Source: DATAOG01 sp963798075 (GTDB taxonomy: Bacteria; Pseudomonadota; Alphaproteobacteria; Geminicoccales; Geminicoccaceae). From it: DNA of 64,000 bases. The notes below the pieces were generated by a model, which saw only the letters and a list, made by a program, of their open reading frames with translations, did not search any database and was not told the DNA's origin. The DNA lies in the NCBI GenBank assembly GCA_963798075.1, contig CAWCRU010000008.1, forward strand, positions 124,001 through 188,000, written 5' to 3'. This document shows positions 1-7,894 of the stretch, piece by piece (within the stretch, counting starts at the first letter, position 1; each line of letters begins with the position of its first letter). The position numbers were made by a program, and so were the translations under genes.

Positions 1-144
1 AGGCGGGATGCCCGGATCGCACGGCGGCTGCAGGCGGCCAAGCGGCGCGCACCGGCCCGGCGTTTGAACCGGCTCCCGCACGACTGGCGAATCCTTTTCG
101 ACCTCTGCGCCGAGCAGTGGGTCTTGTACCAGGCTCCGGCGTAG
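1..144 (+). CDS. C-terminal end of an unidentified protein (partial)
   Basis: An open frame runs from the window edge to a TAG at 142-144, giving 47 residues. The stretch is rich in Arg and Ala and ends in a more ordinary tail (WRILFDLCAEQW). It stops 25 bases before the convergent stop of the next gene. It may be the true end of a gene starting outside the window, but a short open frame at this GC content can occur by chance. I do not recognise the family. Confidence 0.3.
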   Translation, partial: RRDARIARRLQAAKRRAPARRLNRLPHDWRILFDLCAEQWVLYQAPA

Positions 145-169
145 CGGTCGCGGCACCCGTCGCGCAAAC

Positions 170-1003
170 TCAGGTGGTGAGGCTCACGGTGAATTCGAAC
201 GGCGAGCCCCTGCCGCCGGCGACCACCGAGTTCGTACCCATCTTGAGGGTGACGCCATCGTGCGGGAAATCACGCCCGAGCGGTGTGTCGTTGACGATGG
301 TGCCGAGATCGCTGCCGAGGTCGCGCAGCCAGATCCGTTCGTTCTCCGCCAGCAGACCGAAGTGGAGCCGCGAGAGCCGGTAGGGCTCAGGCTCGGCGAT
401 GGCGAGATCGGCCGATGCGCCGGCCGCCAGCTCATCGGGCGTCGACTCGCGGCCGACCGTGAACGGCAGATGCTCGATCGCGATCGGCTGCAGCCCGACA
501 TAGAATTTGGCGGCGTAGGTCACGGCCTTGAGCTCGATCCGCGGCCGCGCCCCCACGGCCGCCGGACTGGCCGGCGTGGCGTGGCTGCGGGCGTGGAGCC
601 CGGCCAGCAGATCCTCGACGTGGCGCAGCCGGAGGCTCATCCGGGTCAACAGCTTGTGGGCGAGCGCCGGCTCGCGGCTGACCCGCTCGAGGAACGCGGT
701 CCGGTCGATCAGCTCGCCCTCGAGATCGGTCGCAGCGCGCACGGTCGCGCTGCGCAGGCGCGCCTCGAGCACGCCCATCTCGCCGATGAACTCGCCTTCG
801 CCCGCAGTGCCGAGCAGGATCAGATCGGCGCCCGATTCGCGCACCACCTCGACCCGGCCCGAGAGCACCAGCAGCACCCACTCGCTGGCATCCCCCTGCC
901 GGAACAAGACCTCGCCGGCCGCGAACCGTCTGCGCATCGAGGGTGGCCCTCCCGCCCGTTCGCCCGCAGTGTGCCCCGCGCCCGCCTGCACTTCAACATC
1001 CAT
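170..1003 (-). CDS. Cyclic-nucleotide-binding / FHA domain protein
   Basis: A 277-residue protein with two regulatory modules. Residues about 25-125 look like a cNMP-binding (Crp-type) beta-roll, with FAAGEVLFRQGD, the GEFIGEMG phosphate-cassette-like turn and a following AxVRA segment. Residues about 150-277 look like an FHA phosphothreonine-binding domain (FTVGRES, LSRLHFGL, DLGSDLGT). No DNA-binding helix-turn-helix is visible, so it is more likely a signalling adaptor than a Crp-family transcription factor. No signal peptide or membrane segment is seen. It is transcribed divergently from ilvD with about 80 bases between them. The ligand and phosphoprotein partner are unknown; a class III cyclase at 53402 could supply cAMP, but that link is only inferred. 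Start at ATG 1003 is chosen for domain coverage; ATG 937 is possible. Confidence 0.8.
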   Translation of the reverse strand: MDVEVQAGAGHTAGERAGGPPSMRRRFAAGEVLFRQGDASEWVLLVLSGRVEVVRESGADLILLGTAGEGEFIGEMGVLEARLRSATVRAATDLEGELIDRTAFLERVSREPALAHKLLTRMSLRLRHVEDLLAGLHARSHATPASPAAVGARPRIELKAVTYAAKFYVGLQPIAIEHLPFTVGRESTPDELAAGASADLAIAEPEPYRLSRLHFGLLAENERIWLRDLGSDLGTIVNDTPLGRDFPHDGVTLKMGTNSVVAGGRGSPFEFTVSLTT

Positions 1004-1083
1004 GGTCGCTAGCCAGTGCCGCCGCCCGCGGCTATAGCTGGCGCCAAGCGCGAAGCGTCCGAACGCAAAGGGGAGTACCGGCC

Positions 1084-2811
1084 ATGGCCATCCATACCGT
1101 GTTCGACAAGTCCAAGCTGCCGAGCCGGCATTCCACGGTCGGGCCCGACCGGGCGCCGCACCGCTCCTACTACTACGCCATGGGCCTGACCCAGGCGGAT
1201 ATCGCGCAGCCGTTCGTGGGCGTGGTCACGACCTGGAACGAGGCCGCACCATGCAACATCTCGCTCGGCCGCCAGGCGCAGGCCGCCAAACGCGGGGTCG
1301 CCAAGGCCGGCGGCACGCCGCGCGAGTTCACCACGATCACCGTCACCGACGGCATCGCCATGGGCCATCAGGGGATGAAGAGCTCGCTGGTCTCGCGCGA
1401 AGTGATCGCAGATTCGGTCGAGCTCACGGTGCGCGGCCATTCCTACGACGCGCTGGTGGGGCTCGCCGGCTGCGACAAGTCGCTGCCTGGGCTGATGATG
1501 GCGATGGTCCGGCTCAATGTGCCCGCGGTCTTCATGTACGGCGGCAGCATCCTGCCCGGGCGCTTCCATAACCGGGACGTCACCGTGGTCGACGTGTTCG
1601 AAGCCGTCGGCCAACACGCGGTGGGTGCCATCGACGACGCCGAGCTCGACGCGCTCGAGCGCGCGGCCTGCCCCTCGGCCGGCTCCTGCGGCGGCCAGTT
1701 CACCGCCAACACCATGGCCTGCGTCTCCGAGGCGATCGGCCTGGCACTACCCGGCTCGGCGGGCACGCCCGCCCCTTATGAAACGCGCGATCAGTGGGCC
1801 GAGGCGTCGGGCGAGGCGGTCATGGCGCTGCTGGCGAACGGCATCCGGCCGCGCGACATCGTGACCCGCAGATCGCTCGAGAACGCGGCCCGCGTGGTCG
1901 CGGCCTCGGGCGGCTCGACCAACGGCGGCCTGCATCTGCCGGCGATCGCGAACGAGGCCGGGATCGATTTCGATCTCCACGACGTCTGCGAGATCTTCCG
2001 CAGCACGCCCTATATCGCCGACCTCAAGCCGGCCGGAAAGTACGTGATGCGCGATTTGCACGACGCGGGCGGCGTGCCGATGCTGATGAAGGCGCTGCTG
2101 GATGGCGGCTATCTGGACGGCGACTGCATCACCGTGACCGGCAGGACGATCGCCGAGAACCTCGCGGGGGTGACCTTCAATCCCGATCAGCCGGTGATCC
2201 GGCCGGTCGCCGATCCGATCACCAGCTGGGGCGGCGTCGTCGGCCTCTGGGGCTCGCTGGCACCCGAGGGCGCAATCGTCAAGGTCGCGGGCCTGAAGAG
2301 CCTGAAGTTCGGGGGCCCGGCGCGCTGCTTCGATACCGAGGAAGACGCCATGGCAGCGGTCCAGGCGCGCCGCTACCAGGAGGGCGACGTCCTGATCATC
2401 CGCTACGAGGGGCCGCGCGGTGGGCCCGGCATGCGCGAGATGCTGAGCGTGACCTCGGCGATCTATGGCCAGGGCATGGGCGACAAGGTGGCGCTGATCA
2501 CCGATGGCCGGTTCTCGGGCGGTACCCGCGGCTTCTGCGTCGGCCACGTCGGCCCGGAGGCGGCGGTCGGCGGCCCGATCGGGCTGCTCAGGGACGGCGA
2601 CGTGATCGCGATCGACGCCGAGGCCGGGACGATCGACGTCGAGCTCTCGGAGAGCGAGTTGCAGGCGCGCCGGAGCGCCTGGCAGCCGCGTCCGACCATG
2701 TACCCCTCGGGCGCGCTGTGGCGCTACGCCCAGACCGTCGGCCCGGCCGAAAAGGGCGCGGTCACCCACCCCGGCGCCAGGGCCGAGCTCAAGAGCTACG
2801 CGGAGATCTGA
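1084..2811 (+). CDS. ilvD: Dihydroxy-acid dehydratase
   Basis: Dehydrates 2,3-dihydroxy-3-methylbutanoate and its ethyl analogue to 2-oxo acids in valine, isoleucine and leucine synthesis; a cytosolic Fe-S enzyme. The 575-residue length fits the family. Expected cluster cysteines are present in family motifs: Cys57 (APCN), Cys130 (GCDKSLPG) and Cys202 (GSCGGQF, within PSAGSCGGQFTANTM). The C-terminal half has the conserved GRFSGGTRG and HVGPEA motifs. ATG 1084 is preferred over an in-frame start at 943 because it begins the conserved N-terminus and has a purine-rich AAGGGGAG about 10 bases upstream. It stands alone, divergent from the cNMP/FHA gene. Confidence 0.97.
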   Translation: MAIHTVFDKSKLPSRHSTVGPDRAPHRSYYYAMGLTQADIAQPFVGVVTTWNEAAPCNISLGRQAQAAKRGVAKAGGTPREFTTITVTDGIAMGHQGMKSSLVSREVIADSVELTVRGHSYDALVGLAGCDKSLPGLMMAMVRLNVPAVFMYGGSILPGRFHNRDVTVVDVFEAVGQHAVGAIDDAELDALERAACPSAGSCGGQFTANTMACVSEAIGLALPGSAGTPAPYETRDQWAEASGEAVMALLANGIRPRDIVTRRSLENAARVVAASGGSTNGGLHLPAIANEAGIDFDLHDVCEIFRSTPYIADLKPAGKYVMRDLHDAGGVPMLMKALLDGGYLDGDCITVTGRTIAENLAGVTFNPDQPVIRPVADPITSWGGVVGLWGSLAPEGAIVKVAGLKSLKFGGPARCFDTEEDAMAAVQARRYQEGDVLIIRYEGPRGGPGMREMLSVTSAIYGQGMGDKVALITDGRFSGGTRGFCVGHVGPEAAVGGPIGLLRDGDVIAIDAEAGTIDVELSESELQARRSAWQPRPTMYPSGALWRYAQTVGPAEKGAVTHPGARAELKSYAEI

Positions 2812-2891
2812 GAAAGCTGGCCGGCGCGCCGTGGGCCGCTGCTCGTGACCGTGGCGCTACCCAGCGCCGTCGGCGACGCCCGGCGCGACCC

Positions 2892-2906
2892 GACCCGCCG
2901 CGGGTC
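2892..2906 (+). terminator. GC-rich hairpin after ilvD
   Basis: A perfect 6-bp stem GACCCG / CGGGTC with a CCG loop lies about 80 bases after the ilvD stop. No T-run follows, so it may only be a weak or factor-dependent terminator. Confidence 0.3.
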
Positions 2907-2999
2907 ACCTGGCGAGTTTCAGGAACCGACCGGCCGCACCGATCAACGTGCGATCTCGGAGCGACGTCACCCGTGACCGGTCTGCGCGGCTCCGCCATC

Positions 3000-3959
3000 A
3001 TGCTGTTGAAACTATTCGATCCCGTGCTCGTGCCCGTCACCTGGCTGGCAGCGCGCGCTCTTTTGGCGATGCGGCGGCTGGGCGGCGATGGTCTGCATCG
3101 GCTTCCAGCGTGCCAGCGGACATTGCGCCGCATTGGCATCTTCCCCGTGCTCGACCGCTACTATGAGCCATTTGTCCAGCCCAGGCATCTCTACCGCCCG
3201 CTCGATGCCGAGCGACCTCTGCCGGCTATTGATCTTAACGACCAAAGGCAACTTGCTTGGTTAAGGGAATTTCGTTATGGCCAGGAACTTGCCCGCTTAC
3301 CTGTTGAAAGCGTAGGCGGGAACCGATACCACTATAATAACCATTACTTCGAATCTGGTGACGCCGAGTATTTCTATAGCCTGATTCGCTGCCTGCGGCC
3401 GCACATGATCGTCGAGATCGGCGCCGGCTTCTCCTCTCTGATCGCCGCTGAGGCCATTCGCGCCAACCGAGCGGACAACTCCGGCTACGCATGTCGTCAC
3501 GTCTGCATCGAACCGTTCGAGCATCCCTGGCTCGCCGAGCTCGACATCGAACTGGTGCGCACGCCCGCCGAGCGCTGCGATCCGGCGCTGTTCGCGGCTC
3601 TCTCGGCCCGGGACATTCTGTTCATCGACTCCTCGCACATGATCCGTCCGCAGGGTGACGTGGTTTTTGCCTATCTTGAACTGCTACCCAGCCTGCCGCC
3701 CGACGTCTTTGTTCATATCCATGACATCTTCACCCCGCGAGACTATCTGGAATCATGGGTGATCGACCTGGTTTACTTCTGGAATGAGCAGTATCTCGTG
3801 GAGGCATTCTTGTCGTTCAACCGGTCATTCGAGGTGATAGGCGCCCTCAATTACCTGAAGCACCACTACCCAAACGAGCTTAAGGCGGCGTTCCCGGTAC
3901 TGGCGCAGCAGTTCGAGACACGTGAGCCAGGGTCATTGTGGCTGCGCAAGACACAATAG
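3000..3959 (+). CDS. Class I SAM-dependent methyltransferase, low-GC
   Basis: A 319-residue protein with a Rossmann methyltransferase core: IVEIGAGFSS is the SAM-binding motif I at about residue 140, followed by CIEPFEHP and DILFIDSSH (motifs II and III), resembling the Methyltransf_24 type. The first 30 residues (FDPVLVPVTWLAARALLAM) are hydrophobic and could be a membrane anchor or an amphipathic helix. The substrate is unknown; the type is often found near glycan or polysaccharide genes. Base composition is visibly lower in GC than its neighbours, especially about 3225-3370, with TTA and AAT codons otherwise scarce here, which suggests transfer. ATG 3000 is chosen as the first start after the ilvD trailer; no clear ribosome site is seen. 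Confidence 0.8.
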   Translation: MLLKLFDPVLVPVTWLAARALLAMRRLGGDGLHRLPACQRTLRRIGIFPVLDRYYEPFVQPRHLYRPLDAERPLPAIDLNDQRQLAWLREFRYGQELARLPVESVGGNRYHYNNHYFESGDAEYFYSLIRCLRPHMIVEIGAGFSSLIAAEAIRANRADNSGYACRHVCIEPFEHPWLAELDIELVRTPAERCDPALFAALSARDILFIDSSHMIRPQGDVVFAYLELLPSLPPDVFVHIHDIFTPRDYLESWVIDLVYFWNEQYLVEAFLSFNRSFEVIGALNYLKHHYPNELKAAFPVLAQQFETREPGSLWLRKTQ

Positions 3960-3960
3960 G

Positions 3961-3977
3961 CCGCAGCTGCGCTGCGG
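3961..3977 (+). terminator. Hairpin directly after the methyltransferase
   Basis: CCGCAG / CTGCGG stem of 6 bp with a 5-base loop begins one base after the stop codon region. It lacks a T-run, so terminator function is tentative. Confidence 0.3.
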
Positions 3978-4025
3978 CACCTTGGTAGTGCGAGTCGCCG
4001 CGGGACGACGGCCGGCATTCGTGGT

Positions 4026-4047
4026 GCCGCCGCGCCGAAGCGGCGGC
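4026..4047 (+). other. Perfect 8-bp GC hairpin upstream of speD
   Basis: GCCGCCGC and GCGGCGGC form a perfect 8-bp stem around a 6-base loop GCCGAA. It lies about 95 bases before the proposed speD promoter and could be a terminator for the upstream transcript or an RNA structure. Confidence 0.35.
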
Positions 4048-4140
4048 AGCGAGGGCTCGCTCCCTGGTCGCGGTCGCCGAGGCCAAGCGGCTGGCGCCGC
4101 AGCGGGTGACCCCGTTGCAAAACAAAATCGCAATTCTCTC

Positions 4141-4170
4141 TTGCAAACCAACCGGCGAGGCAGACATATC
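4141..4170 (+). promoter_or_regulatory. Candidate sigma-70 promoter for speD-speE
   Basis: TTGCAA at 4141-4146 and CATATC at 4165-4170 are separated by 18 bases in an AT-richer patch 47 bases before the speD ATG. A second TTGCAA copy at 4115 forms a direct repeat with the -35 element at 26-base spacing. The -10 match is weak. Confidence 0.35.
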
Positions 4171-4216
4171 GCTGCGTTCGAGACCTCGGGTACACGCTGG
4201 TTTGCGGGGGAGCGCG

Positions 4217-4696
4217 ATGACCAGGCACTCTCTTGCCCAAATTGGGGTGGACGACGAAGCCAAGGCGGGCATCGCTGCAGCCGAGGTCGAAGTCCAAGCG
4301 GGCAGGCCGGCCGCCGGGAACGGCCCCGATGATCATTTCATCGAGCGTCATGGTCTGCGCTACGCCGGCAGCCATCTGATCATTGACCTGTGGGATGCCG
4401 AGTTTCTCGACGACGCGGGCGTGATCGAGCTGGCGCTGCGGCGCGCGATCAAGGCGGCGGGCGCCACGCTCCTGCATCTGCATCTGCACCGGTTCGCGCC
4501 GAGCGGCGGCGTCTCGGGCGTCGCGCTGCTGGCCGAGTCGCACATCTCGATCCACACCTGGCCCGAGCGCGGCTACGCTGCGATCGACGCCTTCCTATGC
4601 GGCTCGGCGGATCCGCACCGGGTCGTGCCGATCCTGAGACAGGCCTTCAACGCCGGCCGGATCGCGATCTCCGAGCAGCTGCGCGGCGTCCTGTGA
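4217..4696 (+). CDS. speD: S-adenosylmethionine decarboxylase proenzyme
   Basis: Makes decarboxylated SAM, the aminopropyl donor for spermidine synthesis. The 159-residue proenzyme has the self-cleavage motif LAESHISIHTWPE: Ser108 should become the pyruvoyl group after cleavage behind Glu107. His113 and Cys128 (FLCGS) match the catalytic His and Cys of the bacterial class 1B family. The N-terminus is about 45 residues longer than in the typical short class 1B enzyme; the true start could lie further in. ATG 4217 follows a GGGGGAG at 4206-4212, close to the start. The stop TGA overlaps a GTG in the frame of speE, so the two genes are almost certainly co-transcribed and perhaps translationally coupled. 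Confidence 0.93.
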   Translation: MTRHSLAQIGVDDEAKAGIAAAEVEVQAGRPAAGNGPDDHFIERHGLRYAGSHLIIDLWDAEFLDDAGVIELALRRAIKAAGATLLHLHLHRFAPSGGVSGVALLAESHISIHTWPERGYAAIDAFLCGSADPHRVVPILRQAFNAGRIAISEQLRGVL

Positions 4697-4710
4697 GCGG
4701 ACCGGGGCCG

Positions 4711-5550
<840 letters not shown>

Positions 5551-5566
5551 GCGGGGGCGCCGCGGC

Positions 5567-6394
5567 CTAGCTGCCGCCGAGCTCGATCGTGAAACGCAGC
5601 TGCGCGAACCAGGAGCGGTGGTCGCCCTCGCCGGTGGTGCCGGTCTCGACTTCGAGCGGCAGGGACGGTCCGAGCTGCAGGCTCAACCGGTCGCTGACCG
5701 CCGTCCGCTCGCCGTCGATCGGAATCTGCCACTGCCGGCGGGCCCGGATCCAGACCCAGGGAAACTCGGGGAGGCGAGCGCCGAGCGCGATGCCGTAGCC
5801 GTCGAGCCGGTGCTCCGGGACGCCGCCGCGCACGCTGGCCGGGCCGGGCACCTCATCGAACAGGGTGGTCGCGAGCTCGAAGCGGCGTGTGCGCAGCGAA
5901 GTGCCGATGCCGAGGCGCTCATAGTCCCGGAGCCAGTCGTTCTCGACCCGGCCGCGCAGCGCCAGCGTCAGATCCCGGTCCAGCACATCGGGGCGTTTGT
6001 AGAGCGCCAGATGCCCGCCGGTCTGCCCGGACGGGTCGTGGGTCCCGTGCTCGCCCGGCCATGGTCGGTCGCCGGGCGCGGGCGGCTTTTGCGGCGGCCC
6101 GGTCGCCGCCATGTCATAGGCGGCAGGCGGGCGTTCCCGGTAGCTGACGTCGACCGAGACCCGCTGGAGCCATGCCGAGCCACTCCGCTGCAGGCGTCCG
6201 CGACCGTCCCGGCTGCCGCAGCTCGGGGTCTTTGGGCAGCCGGCCGCGAGCCCGGCGCTGAGACCGGGCGCCCGCGCGGCCGCCGGGACGGCGAGCGCCA
6301 GCGTCGGCGAGCCGATGCTGATGAGGGAGGCGAGCAGCAATACCAACGACAGACCAGGGCGAACAGCGCCCACCCGCGGCCAGCAACAGCGCAT
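5567..6394 (-). CDS. Secreted protein, possible outer-membrane beta-barrel
   Basis: A 275-residue protein with a clear N-terminal signal peptide (hydrophobic LSLVLLLASLISIGSP, then AxA-like residues). The middle, about residues 55-130, is low-complexity, rich in Pro and Gly, and contains paired cysteines. The last 150 residues alternate polar and hydrophobic positions (RFELATTLFDE, WVWIRARRQWQIPI, RLSLQLGPSLPLEVE, SWFAQLRFTIEL), consistent with beta strands of a small barrel or lipoprotein-like shell. I do not recognise a named family. ATG 6394 is preferred because a GGGGGGA tract lies about 9 bases upstream; a GTG at 6412 is in frame. It converges on speE with 16 bases between the stops. Confidence 0.6.
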   Translation of the reverse strand: MRCCWPRVGAVRPGLSLVLLLASLISIGSPTLALAVPAAARAPGLSAGLAAGCPKTPSCGSRDGRGRLQRSGSAWLQRVSVDVSYRERPPAAYDMAATGPPQKPPAPGDRPWPGEHGTHDPSGQTGGHLALYKRPDVLDRDLTLALRGRVENDWLRDYERLGIGTSLRTRRFELATTLFDEVPGPASVRGGVPEHRLDGYGIALGARLPEFPWVWIRARRQWQIPIDGERTAVSDRLSLQLGPSLPLEVETGTTGEGDHRSWFAQLRFTIELGGS

Positions 6395-6760
6395 ACGATG
6401 ATTTCCCCCCACCTCGCACCGCCTCGGGCGACGCGCACGACCCGAGTGTGCCCGCCGCGACCTTGGTCCCGGTTTTTTCGGTCGAGCGCCGGGTGTAAGG
6501 TTACGGGTGGTGGCTTAAGGAAGCCTTGGCGGGCGCGCCCCGCCTGCCCGCGCCACCGAGAAGGCGGCCTCAGGCGTACCCCGAGGTATCGTCGCGACAG
6601 TCGAGCCGCAAGCAATTGTGTCAGCAATTCAAGCCTATTAGCCTCGTTATATCATGTCGAACCTAAGATAATCCGGACCGGAGGACGGCTGGCCATAGCT
6701 TGTCAGCATGCCGGATTAACGTTAATGAAACATGGAATTGGGCATCCTGTTTGAGCCGCC
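6395..6760. other. Gene-free stretch with an AT-rich core
   Basis: About 365 bases with no supported gene. The part from 6600 to 6760 is clearly AT-richer than the rest of the window and holds the promoter and palindrome described next. The part from 6400 to 6600 shows nothing I can identify. Confidence 0.5.
6700..6728 (+). promoter_or_regulatory. Promoter with a perfect 12-bp palindrome over the -10
   Basis: TTGTCA at 6700-6705 and TAATGA at 6723-6728 are 17 bases apart, a good sigma-70 geometry. A perfect palindrome ATTAACGTTAAT occupies 6715-6726 and overlaps the -10 box, a position typical of a repressor operator. The small frameshifted gene begins 32 bases downstream at 6761. Confidence 0.5.
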
Positions 6761-7151
6761 ATGGTAAGCGACGAGAGCAAACTCGTGCGAACGAGCCGCC
6801 CGCAGCCCGACCCGCCGCGCGCGGCCGGCGCGCGGCCGCCGGACGGCCCGCCTCCCGGGGACACCGCGACCGGTGCCGAGGTCGAGTTGGCGCTCGCCGA
6901 TCTGGTCGGCGACGCCAACGGCGAGATCGTCTTCTTCAACGACTTCGGGCTTTCGCAGCCTGGCGATCCGGACCGATCGGCGGGTGGTCGCCGACGGCCA
7001 AGCCGGCGCCCATGTGACCGCGGCCGGCGACAATGTCGCGGGATTCCAATTCGTCACCTTCGACAATGGCCTCACGCTCTACTTCGAGGCGGGGCTGCAT
7101 CTGATCTTGCCGGGTCCCGCCGCCTCGTCGCCGCCCTCCAGTCCGCCCTGA
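6761..7151 (+). pseudogene. Small hypothetical gene broken by a frameshift
   Basis: A reading frame from ATG 6761 gives about 66 sensible residues (VELALADLVGDANG, EIVFFNDFG) and then turns into Arg/Pro-rich nonsense. The +1 frame becomes protein-like from about 6960: VVADGQAGAHVTAAG, FQFVTFDNGLTLYFEAG, ending with a TGA at 7149-7151. Joining the two frames near 6945-6965 gives a protein of about 130 residues. The break needs one extra base relative to an intact gene and could be a real mutation or a sequencing error. The family is not recognised; the second half looks rich in beta strands. The regulated-looking promoter just upstream supports a former or actual gene. Confidence 0.45.
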
Positions 7152-7225
7152 CGGTGAGCCGGCCTCAGAGCCAGTCAGCCTCGCCGTAGTGAGCCTCGCA
7201 CTCGGCCGGGCTTGCGCTCGGCCCT

Positions 7226-7663
7226 TCACTGGGCGTCGCGCAGGCTCTCGAACTCTCGCAGCTCGTCCGGGCTGAGGCTTCCCAGAATTGCACGCAGCTC
7301 CTGTTCCGGCGTCCGTTCGCTCGGCGGCGTGATCAGCTTCATCCGGTCGGCGAGCCAGAGGATCACGCGGACATTGCCCTTGCCGACCTCGGTGTCGATC
7401 GCGGCGTGAAGGGCGAGCCGCAGCTCGGCGAGCCGGTCGCCATGCGTGGGCTCGGGCTCGCCGACGGGGCCTTTGAGCTCGTCGATCCAGCGCCGAAAGG
7501 CCTTGCTGTGGTTGCGCTTGCGCGACAGCTGGCTGCGCGAGCACCCGATCTCGCGGGCGACGGCGACCAGCGGCACACCCTGTGCGAGCAGGTCAGCCGC
7601 ACGACGCCAGTCGATGGCGCGCGGCCCGGCGCGCCGGGCGCCGGCGGCGGAAGGAGCGGTCAT
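7226..7663 (-). CDS. Small helix-turn-helix DNA-binding protein
   Basis: A 145-residue basic protein. Residues about 15-50 form a helix-turn-helix (RRAADLLAQGVPLVAVARE, IGCSRSQLSRKR) of the kind seen in small regulators and phage terminase small subunits. The rest is helical and charged (AELRLALHAAIDTEV, RVILWLADRMKLI, PDELREFESL). Function is not known; it may be a repressor or a phage-derived protein. ATG 7663 is chosen over an upstream start at 7774 because AGAGGGAAA lies just before it and because a strong promoter overlaps the upstream region. The promoter carries an inverted repeat, so autoregulation is plausible. Confidence 0.65.
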   Translation of the reverse strand: MTAPSAAGARRAGPRAIDWRRAADLLAQGVPLVAVAREIGCSRSQLSRKRNHSKAFRRWIDELKGPVGEPEPTHGDRLAELRLALHAAIDTEVGKGNVRVILWLADRMKLITPPSERTPEQELRAILGSLSPDELREFESLRDAQ

Positions 7664-7745
7664 GGATGTGGTTTCCCTCTGAGCAGCTGCCGGAGGAGGG
7701 CGGATGTCGCGATGGAGCGTGGGGATGCAACCTGACGTAGGGCGG

Positions 7746-7774
7746 TAAATATAGGAAATCGCTCCTAAAGTCAA
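7746..7774 (-). promoter_or_regulatory. Promoter of the HTH gene with internal TAGGA-N6-TCCTA
   Basis: On the minus strand, TTGACT (7774-7769) and TATTTA (7751-7746) are 17 bases apart. The spacer contains a perfect 5-bp inverted repeat TAGGA-N6-TCCTA at 7752-7767. An operator there would block RNA polymerase. The same repeat with the same spacing occurs in the promoter at 51910. Confidence 0.6.
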
Positions 7775-7855
7775 GATCCTTTGCTGTCGCCGCGGGCCTC
7801 GCCGACGGTCGCCAGCAACGAGGAATGCGCGCGAGAGTGTCGCCAGATGGTTGCG

Positions 7856-7870
7856 TTAACGAAAATTTAA
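7856..7870 (+). promoter_or_regulatory. CtrA-type box
   Basis: TTAA at 7856-7859 and TTAA at 7867-7870 are separated by exactly seven bases, the alphaproteobacterial CtrA consensus TTAA-N7-TTAA. It lies 25 bases before the start of the hybrid kinase gene, in an AT-rich patch. No clear sigma-70 promoter accompanies it. Confidence 0.45.
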
Positions 7871-7894
7871 GGGAACAAGGGGCATCCCGAGGCC

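Noticed and set aside
1747..2769. Long open frame opposite ilvD, and similar long antisense frames opposite AsmA-like, GT4, speE and prfB genes
   Set aside because: High GC leaves stop codons rare in the third-position-matched frames. The translations are rich in Arg, His, Asp and Gln without motifs, while the sense genes are well supported.
7226..7774. Longer 182-residue start of the HTH protein
   Set aside because: The extra 37 residues would overlap a strong minus-strand promoter and its operator, and a good ribosome site precedes the inner ATG at 7663.
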